DNA from: Cyclaneusma minus
Taxonomy: Eukaryota; Ascomycota; Leotiomycetes; Marthamycetales; Marthamycetaceae
DNA: 64,000 bases
Direction: 5' to 3'
NCBI GenBank assembly: GCA_037179335.1
Contig: JAKZHN010000018.1
Coordinates: 310,001-374,000 of the forward strand
The notes beneath the pieces were generated by a model, which was not told where the DNA came from, did no database searches, and saw nothing but the letters and a program-made list of their open reading frames with translations. A program made the position numbers and the translations under genes. How positions within the stretch are numbered: position 1 is the first letter of the stretch; each line of letters begins with the position of its first letter. Shown here piece after piece: positions 12,310 to 23,036 of this stretch.

Positions 12310-12933
12310 GCTGTAGCTATTTGGACAAGGGCCGTATGGACAGCATGGTCAGGGAGAGTGGGATGAATAGGGGGTTGGTGCGTATATAATGGGGTGTGGC
12401 ACCGTATGGAGGAGGGTGGCTAAGTGTGTAATGGATGATGGTTGATGAGGCATTGGCGAGCGAAGCATTGGCATGGATGCATGATATACAGGTGGTCTCT
12501 GTTTTGAGGGATTCTTTCAGGGTGGCATAGCAGGCGTTATAGATTTCTGCTGCATTTTGTGTCCATAGTTTGCTGCGTTTTCCAGCATTTTCGAAAGCGG
12601 GGCGGAAGCAGTATATCCCTTTGGTCACTTCCACATAATAAAGAGAAGCTCTTTGCCTCGGTATTGAGACTGTCATCTTTCACGGCGTGCTGATGTAGAA
12701 ATAAAGTCTCATCTCCTAAACGGAGAGAGCTCGCTTTCGTATAGGCACAGACTGTATCGAGTTAGCGCGCTGCGATAAGATAAAGCTTAAGTGGAATCGC
12801 GAGTCGCGACAAGCAGAAGAATTTCAACAGAGAAATAGTAGAAAAGCCGACAACGACAGTTGCGCACCAATCTTCCTACGCCAATGCCACTTCCGCGACA
12901 CCGAACATCCCATTACCATCCAAATCGTCGTCC
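12310..12933. other. Short intergenic gap
   Basis: Holds the chitin synthase 3' UTR and the promoter of the next gene in the same direction. No gene or repeat seen. Confidence 0.5.
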
Positions 12934-14634
12934 ATGATGGCTTCTTTGCCCTCAGCTCTCACGGGAGCTCCGATCGAACCGCCTGAAGCCTTCCTTTCCA
13001 GAGCCTTGGCCCAGACCACTGTTCAAGATGAAGACGATGGAGAGTGGGAATATGAGTACTCGAATACCGAGACCGAGGTTCGTCTGCGCCCGGCCATATT
13101 TCCGACATATTCAGAATCTACATGTACAGCACATTCAGGCACGTCAAAGTCCTTCCGCTAACCTACGATCTGCCAGACATTTTACCTCACTCTCGACCTA
13201 ACAAATCAAACATCTCGCAGCTCCGTCCGAATTGGCCGAGGAGGTGCTAGCCAGCGATGGATGTATGCCTCTTCTCACCAATACATGCGCCCCGAATTCT
13301 CCTCAGTCAGCAAGAGACCCGGCACCGGATCCTACGAGGAACGTAGGAACAACCACCTGGCCAAGACATACGACAACGACCCCAAAGACAATGACGATGA
13401 CGACGAAGTCCCAGACGAAGACGTAGAAGCCGAAGCCGACAAGGCCGCCGAAGCCGCAACAGGCGAACCAGGCCAAGACAACGACGAAGCCGAATTCGCC
13501 GCCTTCCGCGCCCAGCAAGCCGCCGAAGGCAAAGGTCCCAAGCTCAAAATCCACAAGGACAAGTCACAGTCCGAAATCCAGCTTATCGACTTGCATACCA
13601 AGGAACCGCTGGTAGCTTGGAATGGCAAGATCTATGATTGTAAATGGGCGGATAATATTGGATCGGAGCTACTGTTTATCAGACACGAAGCGGACTCCGA
13701 TTTACCCGCCCTGAGAAATCTACCGGGTGATATGGATCTGCTTGCGTCTTCTTCAACGAGGATTGTGGGAACGCCCTTGTCGCTGGAGGCTAGGGCTATG
13801 GCGAGACCGAAGCTGAGCGATATTCTCGCGGCGCCGGTTAAGGGCAGGCAGCCTAATAGTTTGCGAGCTACGGCGAGGGATTTTAAGATTTATGTGCCTG
13901 ATGCGTCGAGTAATTCGAGGAAAGACCAAGGCGAGTTTCTCTCGCGCTTAGCAGCCGTGAAGCATGCTCGTGGCGAAGAGGACAAGATCACGCTTATTGC
14001 ACAGTCACGAGTAAGGAATACGGGATGGCGATCCGCCGTGGATGTACAGCGTGGTCGCGAGAAGGTTGCACTTAGGAAGGAGTACAGACATCCTGACACG
14101 CCTGATGAGAGAAAACATGAGATATTGGAGAGGTTGAAGGAGATGAAAGAGGAGGACGAGGAGAGTCGGTTGAGGATGAAGAGGAAGAAGAGGAAACATG
14201 AGAGGGAGGGGGACGTGCAAGAGCCGGAGTATACTGGTTTGCCGTCTACTATTCGTCGCGAGCTAGGCAGGCCAAAGAGGAGACCGAGACTTGCTGCTGG
14301 GGGCATGTCAGTGTTTGATCATGTGTTCAGCTCGGATGGTCAGAAAGGACCGCTGTCGGTTCCGACGCCGGAGAAGTGGAGTGATATTGAGGGAGACGAG
14401 GATGGGGAGGATGAAGAGGAAGACGACGAGGGATCTGAAGAGGAGGACTCTGAAGAAGATGATGGCGACCAGCGTTCCTCGGATATCGAGGAGAATTCTG
14501 AGGACAACTCGGATGAAGCCTCAAGTCCACGGTCTGGAGAGATGATGACAGACGACGATGGAGGCGGATACGATGATGAAGAGGATGAGTCTGAGGTGGA
14601 TGACGAGGACGAAGATCCTATGATGCTGGATTGA
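12934..14634 (+). CDS. TFIIIC subunit, tau55/Sfc7-like (TFIIIC_sub6 domain)
   Basis: Two exons, 12934-13077 and 13177-14634 (99-nt intron, donor GTTCGT, acceptor CAG), give 533 aa. Joining the exons yields DGEWEYEYSNTETETFYLTL, the start of the TFIIIC_sub6 domain; its second half follows after an acidic insert as IQLIDLHTKEPLVAWNGKIY and CKWADNIGSELLF. Proteins with this domain (yeast tau55, S. pombe Sfc7, human GTF3C6) belong to TFIIIC, which binds A and B boxes and recruits TFIIIB for Pol III transcription. The domain is split by about 70 Asp/Glu/Ala-rich residues. The C-terminal half has a basic, probably helical part (residues about 320-420) and a very acidic Asp/Glu/Ser tail. The donor is not the commonest form, but the joined domain fits well. 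ATG codons at 12934 and 12937 are adjacent; either may be used. Confidence 0.85.
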
Positions 14635-15221
14635 AGTAGATTCAAATCCAGCCTCTGAGGTCCGCCCCGAAGCCTAGGTAGGTATCAATACATCGGTTAA
14701 ATCCTGCAACTCGGCTGATCTATTTGATATACATGTGCTCCTACAGTCTACTGATTTACTGGCTTTAACGGGCCAAACTTGCAAAAACCCACACCTCTCT
14801 TCTGATGGTACTACCATGCTATCCCCCAATTCCTGTCACTGTCGGCAAGACTCCGAGGCTTCCATTACTTGTTTGTTCGCAAAGCAACTGCGAAACCCGG
14901 AGGGGTCCGGGCTGCACGGCACGCTGAATGATCTTTGCACTGCCGTGCAACCGCCCCGCTGGAGCCTTGGACAAGCATGTCACCGCATTGGGAAGTTGGC
15001 GGGCGATAAGGTGTTGCGGGAGCCTCGATGTGTGGTTCTAGGATACGAGAAGCTTGTGTTTGTTTCTAGGCAGCAGATTGACAGAGTTGCCCTTTTGTGG
15101 TTTGGAAGAAGTCTGCCGAATATTCAACTATAACGGCGGTTTTGTTTTCGAGGTGAGGTTGAGAGATCTTATTGGGAATATGTGGGGTCTCGGAGAACAT
15201 TGATATGATCTGTTGCAGTTA
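14635..15221. other. Intergenic, no supported gene
   Basis: Only short, motif-free frames. Lies between the 3' end of the TFIIIC subunit gene and a MITE-like element. Confidence 0.5.
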
Positions 15222-15444
15222 CAGTGGGTGGAAAAAAGTCTGAATACAGCCTACAAGTCTCCACTGGATTGCGAATATCCAAATAACCAGGAATATTCCC
15301 AGTAACTAGGAATATTCCAGATGCTTTGGAATATCCCAAATAATCTGGGGCATGCCAAGTTATTGGAAATATCCCTGGTTATTTGGGATATTTACGATTA
15401 TTCGAAACTTGTAGACCGTATTCAGACTTTTTTCCTCCCACTGT
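15222..15444. mobile_element. MITE-like element 1 (TA-flanked, 37-bp terminal inverted repeats)
   Basis: The 223-bp stretch starts CAGTGGGTGGAAAAAAGTCT and ends with its inverted copy; 34 of 37 terminal bases match. TA dinucleotides flank both ends (15220-15221 and 15445-15446), the target duplication of Tc1/mariner-type elements. No transposase is encoded. The interior consists of about six units of a degenerate 19-nt repeat around GGAATATTCC. Related copies lie at 19727-19848 and 36168-36472. Confidence 0.85.
15267..15405. repeat. 19-nt period repeat inside MITE 1
   Basis: Consecutive units GGAATATTCCCAGTAACTA, GGAATATTCCAGATGCTTT and GGAATATCCCAAATAATCT, then more divergent ones, spaced 18-20 nt. 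Same repeat type as the free arrays at 53.7, 56.0, 59.7 and 60.4 kb. Confidence 0.8.
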
Positions 15445-15964
15445 ACTCCTGTGTGGTTCTTCGACTGACCGACTTTAGATCTCACGCATTTTCCTTTTAA
15501 CGGTAGTGTCCAATCAGCAGCATGGTATCCAATCCATTGCTCAGATATGATCAAGTTGCCCCCACAAGGAAACACCAACGGAGGTATGAGTACGGGCGGC
15601 AAGCCCTTCAGGTGAGCGGCGCAGCACACCGTCTGCCTTACCAACCCTACACAACTACCAGCATATCGGAGACCCTGCCTCTATCCGTCCGTTCGGTGAG
15701 CCACAAGCGCCTGGCAAGGCACTGGAAATGATTTTTTGCTACTTATCGCGATTGTTGCTGCCTTGCCAGCCACTAGCTAATAATTTACCATTTCTCTCCG
15801 CTTTTCTTCTCTCTGCCTTCCTTCTTCCTTCTTCGCTTCCTTACTCCAGCATTTCCTCCTCTCTTTCTACTCACTCGTTTGGGGGCTGATGACCGACTAC
15901 CGAGGATTGGATTGAGAAAGGAAAGCAAATCGTCGTCTGTCAGCGCTGGCGGCTTCGCTTCACG
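15445..15964 (+). promoter_or_regulatory. Upstream region of the ABCC gene with a CT-rich tract
   Basis: No gene is visible. At about 15784-15872 there is a long pyrimidine-rich run (repeats of CTTCCTTCTTCCTTCTTCG type), typical of fungal core promoters and 5' leaders, ending about 90 nt before the start codon of the ABC transporter. Confidence 0.5.
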
Positions 15965-18900
15965 ATGTTCGCGGCCATGATGCCTGTCGAGGAACAGCGC
16001 TCGCTCATTATCGCTGTCGTGTGTCTAGCCCTCGTCCTACTATGCACTATTCCTGCGTTTACGTGGGTTGTGGATCGAGTTAGAGGCAGGAAAGAGGATG
16101 GGAGACAGGCGGATGTTGTGTATGAAGATGCTGATGGTGTTGCATCTGCTGAAAGCCAGAAGAAGTACTGGGCTACGAAACTGCATTTATATGCTGCGGG
16201 TGTGGTGGCTCTGGCGACTGCGTTTGCTATCACTATGGCTGTTTGGGCGGCGGTATTGGGGGCACCGAGGTATAAGGGAGTGATGCTGTGGGAGCCTTGG
16301 GGTGTGCTTGTGGGCTGGGTTAGTGATTATTTTCTTCTTTCTTCTCTGTTGTGTACATGGAAGGAGTTGGGGCTCCGAGAGAGCTGTCCTTTAATTGGGT
16401 CTCGAAAGAGGAATTAGCCTCGGGATGTGATCTCGAAATGGATTTGGAGAGCTTCGTTAGCCAAGCCATGGCCCATGTTGCTTTTCATGACTTTCACCTC
16501 CTCAGACAGAAACTGACACACTACAGCTTTTCCTGGATCTCCAATCCGCAATCACGATCTTTCAGAAAACTCCACAAAGTCGATACAAATTTACCAAGAA
16601 CTGTGGAGCGTCAGCTATACTATTGTGTGCTGCCACCACAGCAACATTGCTTGGTCCAGTATCAGTACTTTTCGACGGGACCCATACCGGTGCCAACACA
16701 ATTATACCCAAAATCTTCGCCTCGACAATCCCTCTTGCTCTACTAGCTTCCTTCCTCTATCTGAGCTTTCCTGAACGACCAGACGTGTACACCCCAGACG
16801 GTCGAGTAGTCGAACGGCAGAACACCGTATCATTTCTCAACCAATTCGCCTACATGTGGGCAACACCGCTGTTGCGATATTGTGCATCCAAATCCACTGT
16901 AGAAATTGACGAACTACCAGCCCTCCACCACCAAATACGCTCCAAAGATGCCGCTGCCGACTTCACTAGCATAGCGTTGAAAGACGACATCCACCTCGCT
17001 GTTCGCATTTTCTGGTTCCACATGCCTGATTTCGCACTACAATGGACTCTCGCCATCTGCGTATCGTTTTTGAACTTCGCGCCGCAATACTCTGTACTAC
17101 AGCTACTGCGGACGCTGGAACGGCGAGGGAGTGAGGGAGATGCGATTGGGAATGAAGCATGGGTTTGGGTGGCGGCGTTGGGGGTTTCGACCGTAGTCAA
17201 CGTTTTTACGGAGAGTAGACTTAACTGGATTAATTGGGCAAGGGTGTCGATTCCCATCAGGGCGAAGTTGGCGGCGCAGATCTTCTTGAAGGCCATGAAG
17301 AGGAAGGATTGTAAGGAACCGCCACAGAAGGACGAGAAGACCGATTCCTTAGACGACCCCTCACAAAAAGGAATCAAGCCTGCCGAAGACAAGAAAGACG
17401 AAGACGGCAAACCGAAGGATAAAGAACAAAAGTCTGATCAAGACACAATCAATCTGATCGCCATAGACACCAGCGAGGTTGCTCAATTTGGTGCCATGAC
17501 CAATTTTTACATTCTGTTCGTCTTCAAGATCGTCATCGCGACCCTCTTTCTCCTTAACATCCTAGGATGGCAGGCTCTCTTAGCTGGTCTCGCCACAAAC
17601 ATCGTTGTTCTCCCCATCAACACCTGGCTAAGCAAACGCTACGGAAACTGGCAGAAATCGCTAAAGCAAGCACGGGACGATCGCACAAAGGTCCTACGAG
17701 AAGCTCTCAGCGGAATCCGACAGATCAAGTTCTCAGCCCTCGAAGTTCAGTGGGAAACAAGAATCAATGAGGTCCGCGACAAGGAGCTCAAGAACCTCTG
17801 GGGCTTGTTTTTGACAGACTTGATGATGAGGACTAGTTGGAATGCTGGGCCCGTTGTACTTGCTGCTGCTACGCTGTTTACGTACACGATTATCCACGGG
17901 ACACTCACGCCTTCTGTTGCTTTTACGTCGATTGGCGTTTTTATGAACTTGGAATCGATCATTGGAATGATTCCGGAACTGATAGCTACGGCGTTGGATG
18001 CTAAAATTGCTGTTGATCGGATAGATTCTTTTCTTCGTGCGCCAGAGAAGATTGTCAATACTTCGCCTTCAGACTCGGTATCGTTTCATAATGTCGATGT
18101 TGCGTTTCCTTCGGATAACATGACGCCATCGGTTGAACGATTTACTCTCAAAAATATCAACTTGCAGTTTCCGAACAAGGAGCTCAGTGTTATCTCAGGA
18201 AAGACTGGCTCGGGCAAGAGTCTTCTGTTGGCAGCAATTCTCGGGGAAGTCGATGTCTTGAAAGGAGAGATCTATGTTCCTCGGTGTCCGCCTTTAGCAG
18301 ACCGATACGATGCAAAAGCCAATGCAGCAAACTGGATCATCGAAAGCCAGATCTCGTACGTCTCACAGACCCCATGGATCCAGAATACCTCCATCAAGAA
18401 CAACATCCTTTTCGGACTACCCCTTGACGAATCCCGATACGCGAAAGTCATCAAAGCCTGCGCCCTTACCAAAGACCTAGAAATGTTCCCCGATGGAGAC
18501 CAAACCGAAGTCGGAGCTCAAGGAATCAGTCTGAGCGGTGGCCAGCGATGGCGTCTAACTCTAGCCCGAGCTATATACTCTCGCGCAGGGATACTCATCA
18601 TGGATGATCTGTTCTCTGCCCTTGACGCGCACGTGGGCAGGGAAATCTACGAAAATGCTCTTACTGGCGAGCTTTCAGAAGGGCGTACGAGGATTCTGGT
18701 AACTCATCATGTGTCGTTGTGTCTCTCGAAAACGAAATATACTGTCCGTCTGCAAAATGGCACGATTGAGTATGCGGGCATGACAGACCAACTTGCTGAA
18801 AGAATCGGCCTGGATGAGATGGTCAAGGAGGCTGAAGCTGATCTCGAGACATCGGATGATACAGATTCTTCGAAAACGCCCGTTGATGCCGAGGAGACGG

Positions 18901-21466
18901 CTAATGGCACCGCACAATCCGATAATGCTGCAAAGAAAGCGGCTGCTGAGACTAGAAAGCCGAAGAAACTGGTCGAGGACGAAACGCGCGAAACTGGGAG
19001 CGTGAAACGCAAATACTACGCCCGATATCTAAAGGCCAGTGGTGGCTACAGTATGTGGGTTGGCATATTACTCGTCTACGTGATAGCTCAACTTCTCTAC
19101 ATGGGCCGATCTTGGTGGGTTAAGATCTGGACGCAGAGCTACGCACAGGACGAGCAAGCCAACTACCATGTCTTGCACAGCTACACATATCAGGCCCAGA
19201 TGATGCATTCCAACTTTGAGAATTCATCCAAGTCCAGCAAAATCCTCAACGGCGTCACAACGACTACCACTGAACACGAGACATTGGGATACTATTTGGG
19301 AATTTACGTGCTAGTTTCGGTTGGCTATGTGCTTATTGGCACTTGCAGATATCTTTGGATCTACCTCGCCGCCATCACAGCTGCGAAGAAGACGTTTAGA
19401 AACTTGACACATACCGTCATGCGAATGCCGCTGCGATGGATTGATACCGGTAAGCTCTTAAACTCTCCACAATTTCTATACGGGAGGTCTTGCTAACAAC
19501 ATATAATAGTTCCCTTGGGGCGCATTCTCAATCGCTTTACTGCAGATGTCACAGTTATGGACTGGGCTTTGGCAAGGCAGCTGGCACAGTTCTCCGCCAT
19601 AATACTTGAACTTCTGGGCGTGCTCGTTTCAGGGACTGTCGTCTCACCATGGATTATCGTGCTTGCTGCTATCCTTCTTGGTAAGTCATGATCCGTTTCT
19701 TCGCTCCCCTGGTTTCCACCCCTTTCAAGTGCAATGAAATAAGTCTGGATACCCATAAGATCTGTGGGTGGTAATATTCCCGATCCTTGGGATATTTCCA
19801 GTCACTTGAGATATCCCCAATTGTATTCAGACCTTTCTCGTCCCACTGTACTTTCCCCCCTTTCCAACGTGGAACCCACGATATCTAGAATTGGACCGGA
19901 TTTCAAACCTAACAATACATCCCATGCTTACAAAAAACCAAGGCATCTGTCTCAAAATCGGTCAGAGCTATCTCGACGGCGCCCGCCAAGTCAAGCGCCT
20001 CGAAAGCGTCTGCAAATCACCCATCTTCGAGCACTTCGGCAGCTCGCTCAAAGGTCTCTCCACAATCCGGGCCTCAGACCAAACATCCACATTCCTCGAC
20101 AGCATGTTCGCACTCATCGACAAGCACACAGTAGCCTGGTGGCACAACTGGCTCTTCAACCGCTGGCTCGGCTTCCGCCTCGCCTTCTTCGGCTCGCTAT
20201 TTTCCACCGCCGTTGCTGCGATGGTTGTGACCATCAAAGGTGTGGATGCGAGCTTGGCGGGCTTCGCGTTGGCGTTTAGTTTGGATTATGGCGTGGCTTG
20301 TGTGGTGAGTATTAGGCTGTATGCGCAGACGCAGTTGAGCATGAATGCGACGGAGAGAGTGGTAGAGTATACGGATTTGGAGACTGAGAGGCAGGATGGG
20401 AAGGAGGTGAGGGCGAGTTGGCCGGAAGAGGGGAGGATTGAAGTGAAAGATCTTGTTGCAGGCTATGCGGATGATTTGCCTGCCATTCTCAAAGGGTTGA
20501 CTTTTAGTGTCGAGAAGTGTCAGCGTGTCGGTGTCGTTGGCCGTACTGGAGCAGGTGAGTTTCTTTCCTCTTCTTTTCCCCACCCATCAGCTCTTGAATT
20601 ATCATTAAATCCATTTGTGGGCATGTCGCTGACCAGTAAAAGGGAAATCGACACTGTCCCTAACCCTCTTCCGCTTCCTTGAAGCCCGTAGTGGCAGCAT
20701 CGTTATTGATGGAGTCGACATCTCCACCATCAAGCTATCCGACCTCCGCACCCGCCTCGCCATCATTCCCCAAGACCCTGTTCTCTTCTCTGGCACCATC
20801 CGCTCCAACCTAGATCCCTTTTCACGCTTCGACGACGCCATGCTCCTCAAAGCGCTCAAGAGCGTACATCTGATTCCCTCACATTGCTCCACCGACACCC
20901 CTTCCGAGCCCCTATCTTCTGCCGCCACAATCGTCGAGCCAGCTTCATCACCCGATGTCGTTGAGCCTGCCGCACAAGCAGCCATTGAAAACAACCAAGC
21001 ACTACAAGTCCCAGCCGCCTCTACCCCAGAATCCGCAAACGAAAACGCAAACACCAACATCTTCCTGTCTCTAGATTCACCCATCTCGGACGGCGGCTCC
21101 AACCTCTCGCAAGGCCAGCGACAACTCCTCTGCCTAGCGCGTTCCATCATCCTGCGTCCCAAAATCATGATTTTAGACGAAGCTACTAGCGCCGTAGATA
21201 TGGCTACCGATCGATTGATTCAGCAAACCATTCGCGAAGAGTTTAGAGATACGACGCTGCTGGTGGTGGCGCATAGATTGAGTACGGTGGCGGATTTTGA
21301 TAGGATTTTGGTCATGAGTGATGGCAGGGCGGTGGAGTTCGGGACGCCGAGAGAACTGTATTTTGGGGAGAACGGGCAGGAAGGAGGGGTATTTAGGGGA
21401 ATGGTGGAAAGTTCGGGGGAGAGGGAGGCGGTTGTGGGGTTGATGGGTGGTGAGCAGGGGGAGTAG
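15965..21466 (+). CDS. ABCC (MRP-type) full ABC transporter
   Basis: Five exons (15965-16318, 16527-19449, 19510-19680, 19943-20554, 20643-21466) give 1627 aa; every junction keeps frame and motif. The order is an N-terminal membrane region (several helices in residues 1-190), membrane domain 1, nucleotide-binding domain 1, membrane domain 2, nucleotide-binding domain 2. NBD1 has Walker A GKTGSGKS at about 676, signature LSGGQ at about 787 and ILIMDD, with Asp in place of the catalytic Glu as is usual for ABCC proteins. NBD2 has Walker A GRTGAGKST across the exon 4/5 junction (about 1348), signature LSQGQ at about 1508 and ILDEATSAVD. It most resembles yeast vacuolar or plasma-membrane ABCC pumps (Ybt1/Vmr1/Yor1 group) that export conjugates, bile acids or drugs; the substrate cannot be read from sequence. 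A Pro/Ala/Ser-rich insert of about 60 residues precedes the NBD2 signature. Intron 3 contains a MITE. Confidence 0.92.
19727..19848. mobile_element. MITE-like element 2, inside intron 3 of the ABCC gene
   Basis: The right end, TCTGAATAC followed by CCCACTG and TA when oriented outward, matches element 1. The left end (AAGTGCAATGAAATAAGTCT) aligns base for base with the CAGTGGG terminus but is decayed. The interior has about three 19-nt units. It lies wholly within the 262-nt intron 19681-19942; without it the intron would be about 140 nt. The donor GTAAGT and the acceptor with its upstream CTTAC lie outside the element, so splicing should not be harmed. Confidence 0.75.
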
Positions 21467-22763
21467 ATGGGGGACTAGGGTGGAGATTATGAGGTTCTGG
21501 GCGTGGAAAAGTTTGCGAGGTTTGATTTTGCAGAAAATGTGTCGGGGGCTGGATTAGCCATTTACAACAGTTTGGGGGATAGACATGGTATTTGGCCTTT
21601 TGCTATTTTGCCGTTGTCTTGACCTCTTGCATTCCAGTCTGCGAGAGGATGTGAAGTTGAGGGGAAGAGGCAAGAAGGGTGGGGGGGGTCGGGGGGGGTT
21701 TATACTCGCACTATAATGTATGAGACGCTGTGATTCCAAGATGAAGCGGTCGGCGGTCTCCCCTTCTCTTCTTTTCCTACCTAAGTTCTTACCCCCCTAC
21801 TTTATCCAAGATTCTATTCCTTGCACTCACTGTCTTTTCGCTCTTCGGGTTCCTCACTTCGCAATATTCCCAACATTATCCCTCCCTTTCATTTGGCCTT
21901 CTGCACACCCCAGTCGTGAACTAACAAATTTCGCCTATGGCCAAACAGTTGAGGCCAGCCACGGTTCCAGCTAAACTTTCCCGGCGCTTCTCGTAGCCCA
22001 GGCTGACATCTTCGTCGAGGACTCCCACGGCTGCGGGAATTACATATTCGGGTACTAGGAATACCGGATTTGAAGTAATCGAGAGCACTAGTGACCTAGC
22101 CAGTGACAGAGTGTAATGCAAGGATTGTCTAGGTAGGTAGCTATAAATGTTTGGAGGAAGCGCCAACCGGGCTAGGTAAAGGAAGCGGCGATGGTGTGAG
22201 TAAGATGGAGATGTGATGGTTTGCGAGAAGCAACCAATCGTATTCAATACTCCTGTCAACTTGTAGCTTAATCGATATCTAAGTGTTTGAAAACCGAGCC
22301 TGCCGCGTGGGCTCGACTATAAAAAAAATGCAGTGTCGTTTTGACCCTGTAAGTCGTCTCTCGAAGACACAGGCGCTTCATATACGACAAAAACCAATCT
22401 CAAGCAACTCTCCTTCCTCGCAGACCCGTGCCTCGGCGTGCAAGAAAACCACAACCCCCTTTTCACACCCGGGCGACCGATTCCCCTCGTCAAGAAATCC
22501 GCAGACACTCGACGTGCAACAGAACCCCAAGTGTCTTTCGCATCTCCAGCCGCCGTACGGGCAGCTCAAAACAGCGCCTTAGGTCCTCGCCAAAAGCCTT
22601 TTGCTAGTCTCCCCGTCTGCTCAGCTGCCCGAACGACTCCATGACCTCTTCACCACTAGCATGGTCTCAGTCCGGCGCTACTCTTCACCAACTTTCCAAG
22701 GCGCCGCTTTTCTCAAGACCTAACCAATAACGAAGCGAACAGAAGACAGTTTCACCAGAGGCT
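21467..22763. other. Start of a 9-kb gene desert
   Basis: Follows the ABCC 3' end. Frames are short and without motifs; G-runs occur near 21680-21700. No gene, RNA gene or clear repeat seen. Confidence 0.5.
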
Positions 22764-23036
22764 TCAATCGTTTTCTCTCGACCCGGTCACTCGCTTGCCA
22801 AATCTCGCCTTGGCATCTTTGTAATTCTCGAAAAGGCCTTTCTGCAAGCAGCATACATTTTTCTTGGATCTGGGCGATGCTTTTCTCAGAAAGATACAAA
22901 GCGAGCATAGGAAGATGGCGAGGAGCATTGTCCCCAAAACTTGAAATAGTTTCCACATGTGGTACTCGGAATCGTTTTTTAGCAACTTAGATTTGTTCTC
23001 AGTACCATCATGAGTTTTCGAAGTGACTGAAACCAT
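22764..23036 (-). CDS. Possible 90-aa single-pass membrane protein
   Basis: An ATG-started frame with one clean hydrophobic helix (LFQVLGTMLLAIFLCSLCIF) between a polar head and a Lys/Arg/Cys-rich tail, so a small membrane protein is conceivable. It stands alone in the gene desert, no family is recognised, and a frame of this length is expected by chance. Kept only because it is the most protein-like reading in the region. Confidence 0.18.
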   Translation of the reverse strand: MVSVTSKTHDGTENKSKLLKNDSEYHMWKLFQVLGTMLLAIFLCSLCIFLRKASPRSKKNVCCLQKGLFENYKDAKARFGKRVTGSREND

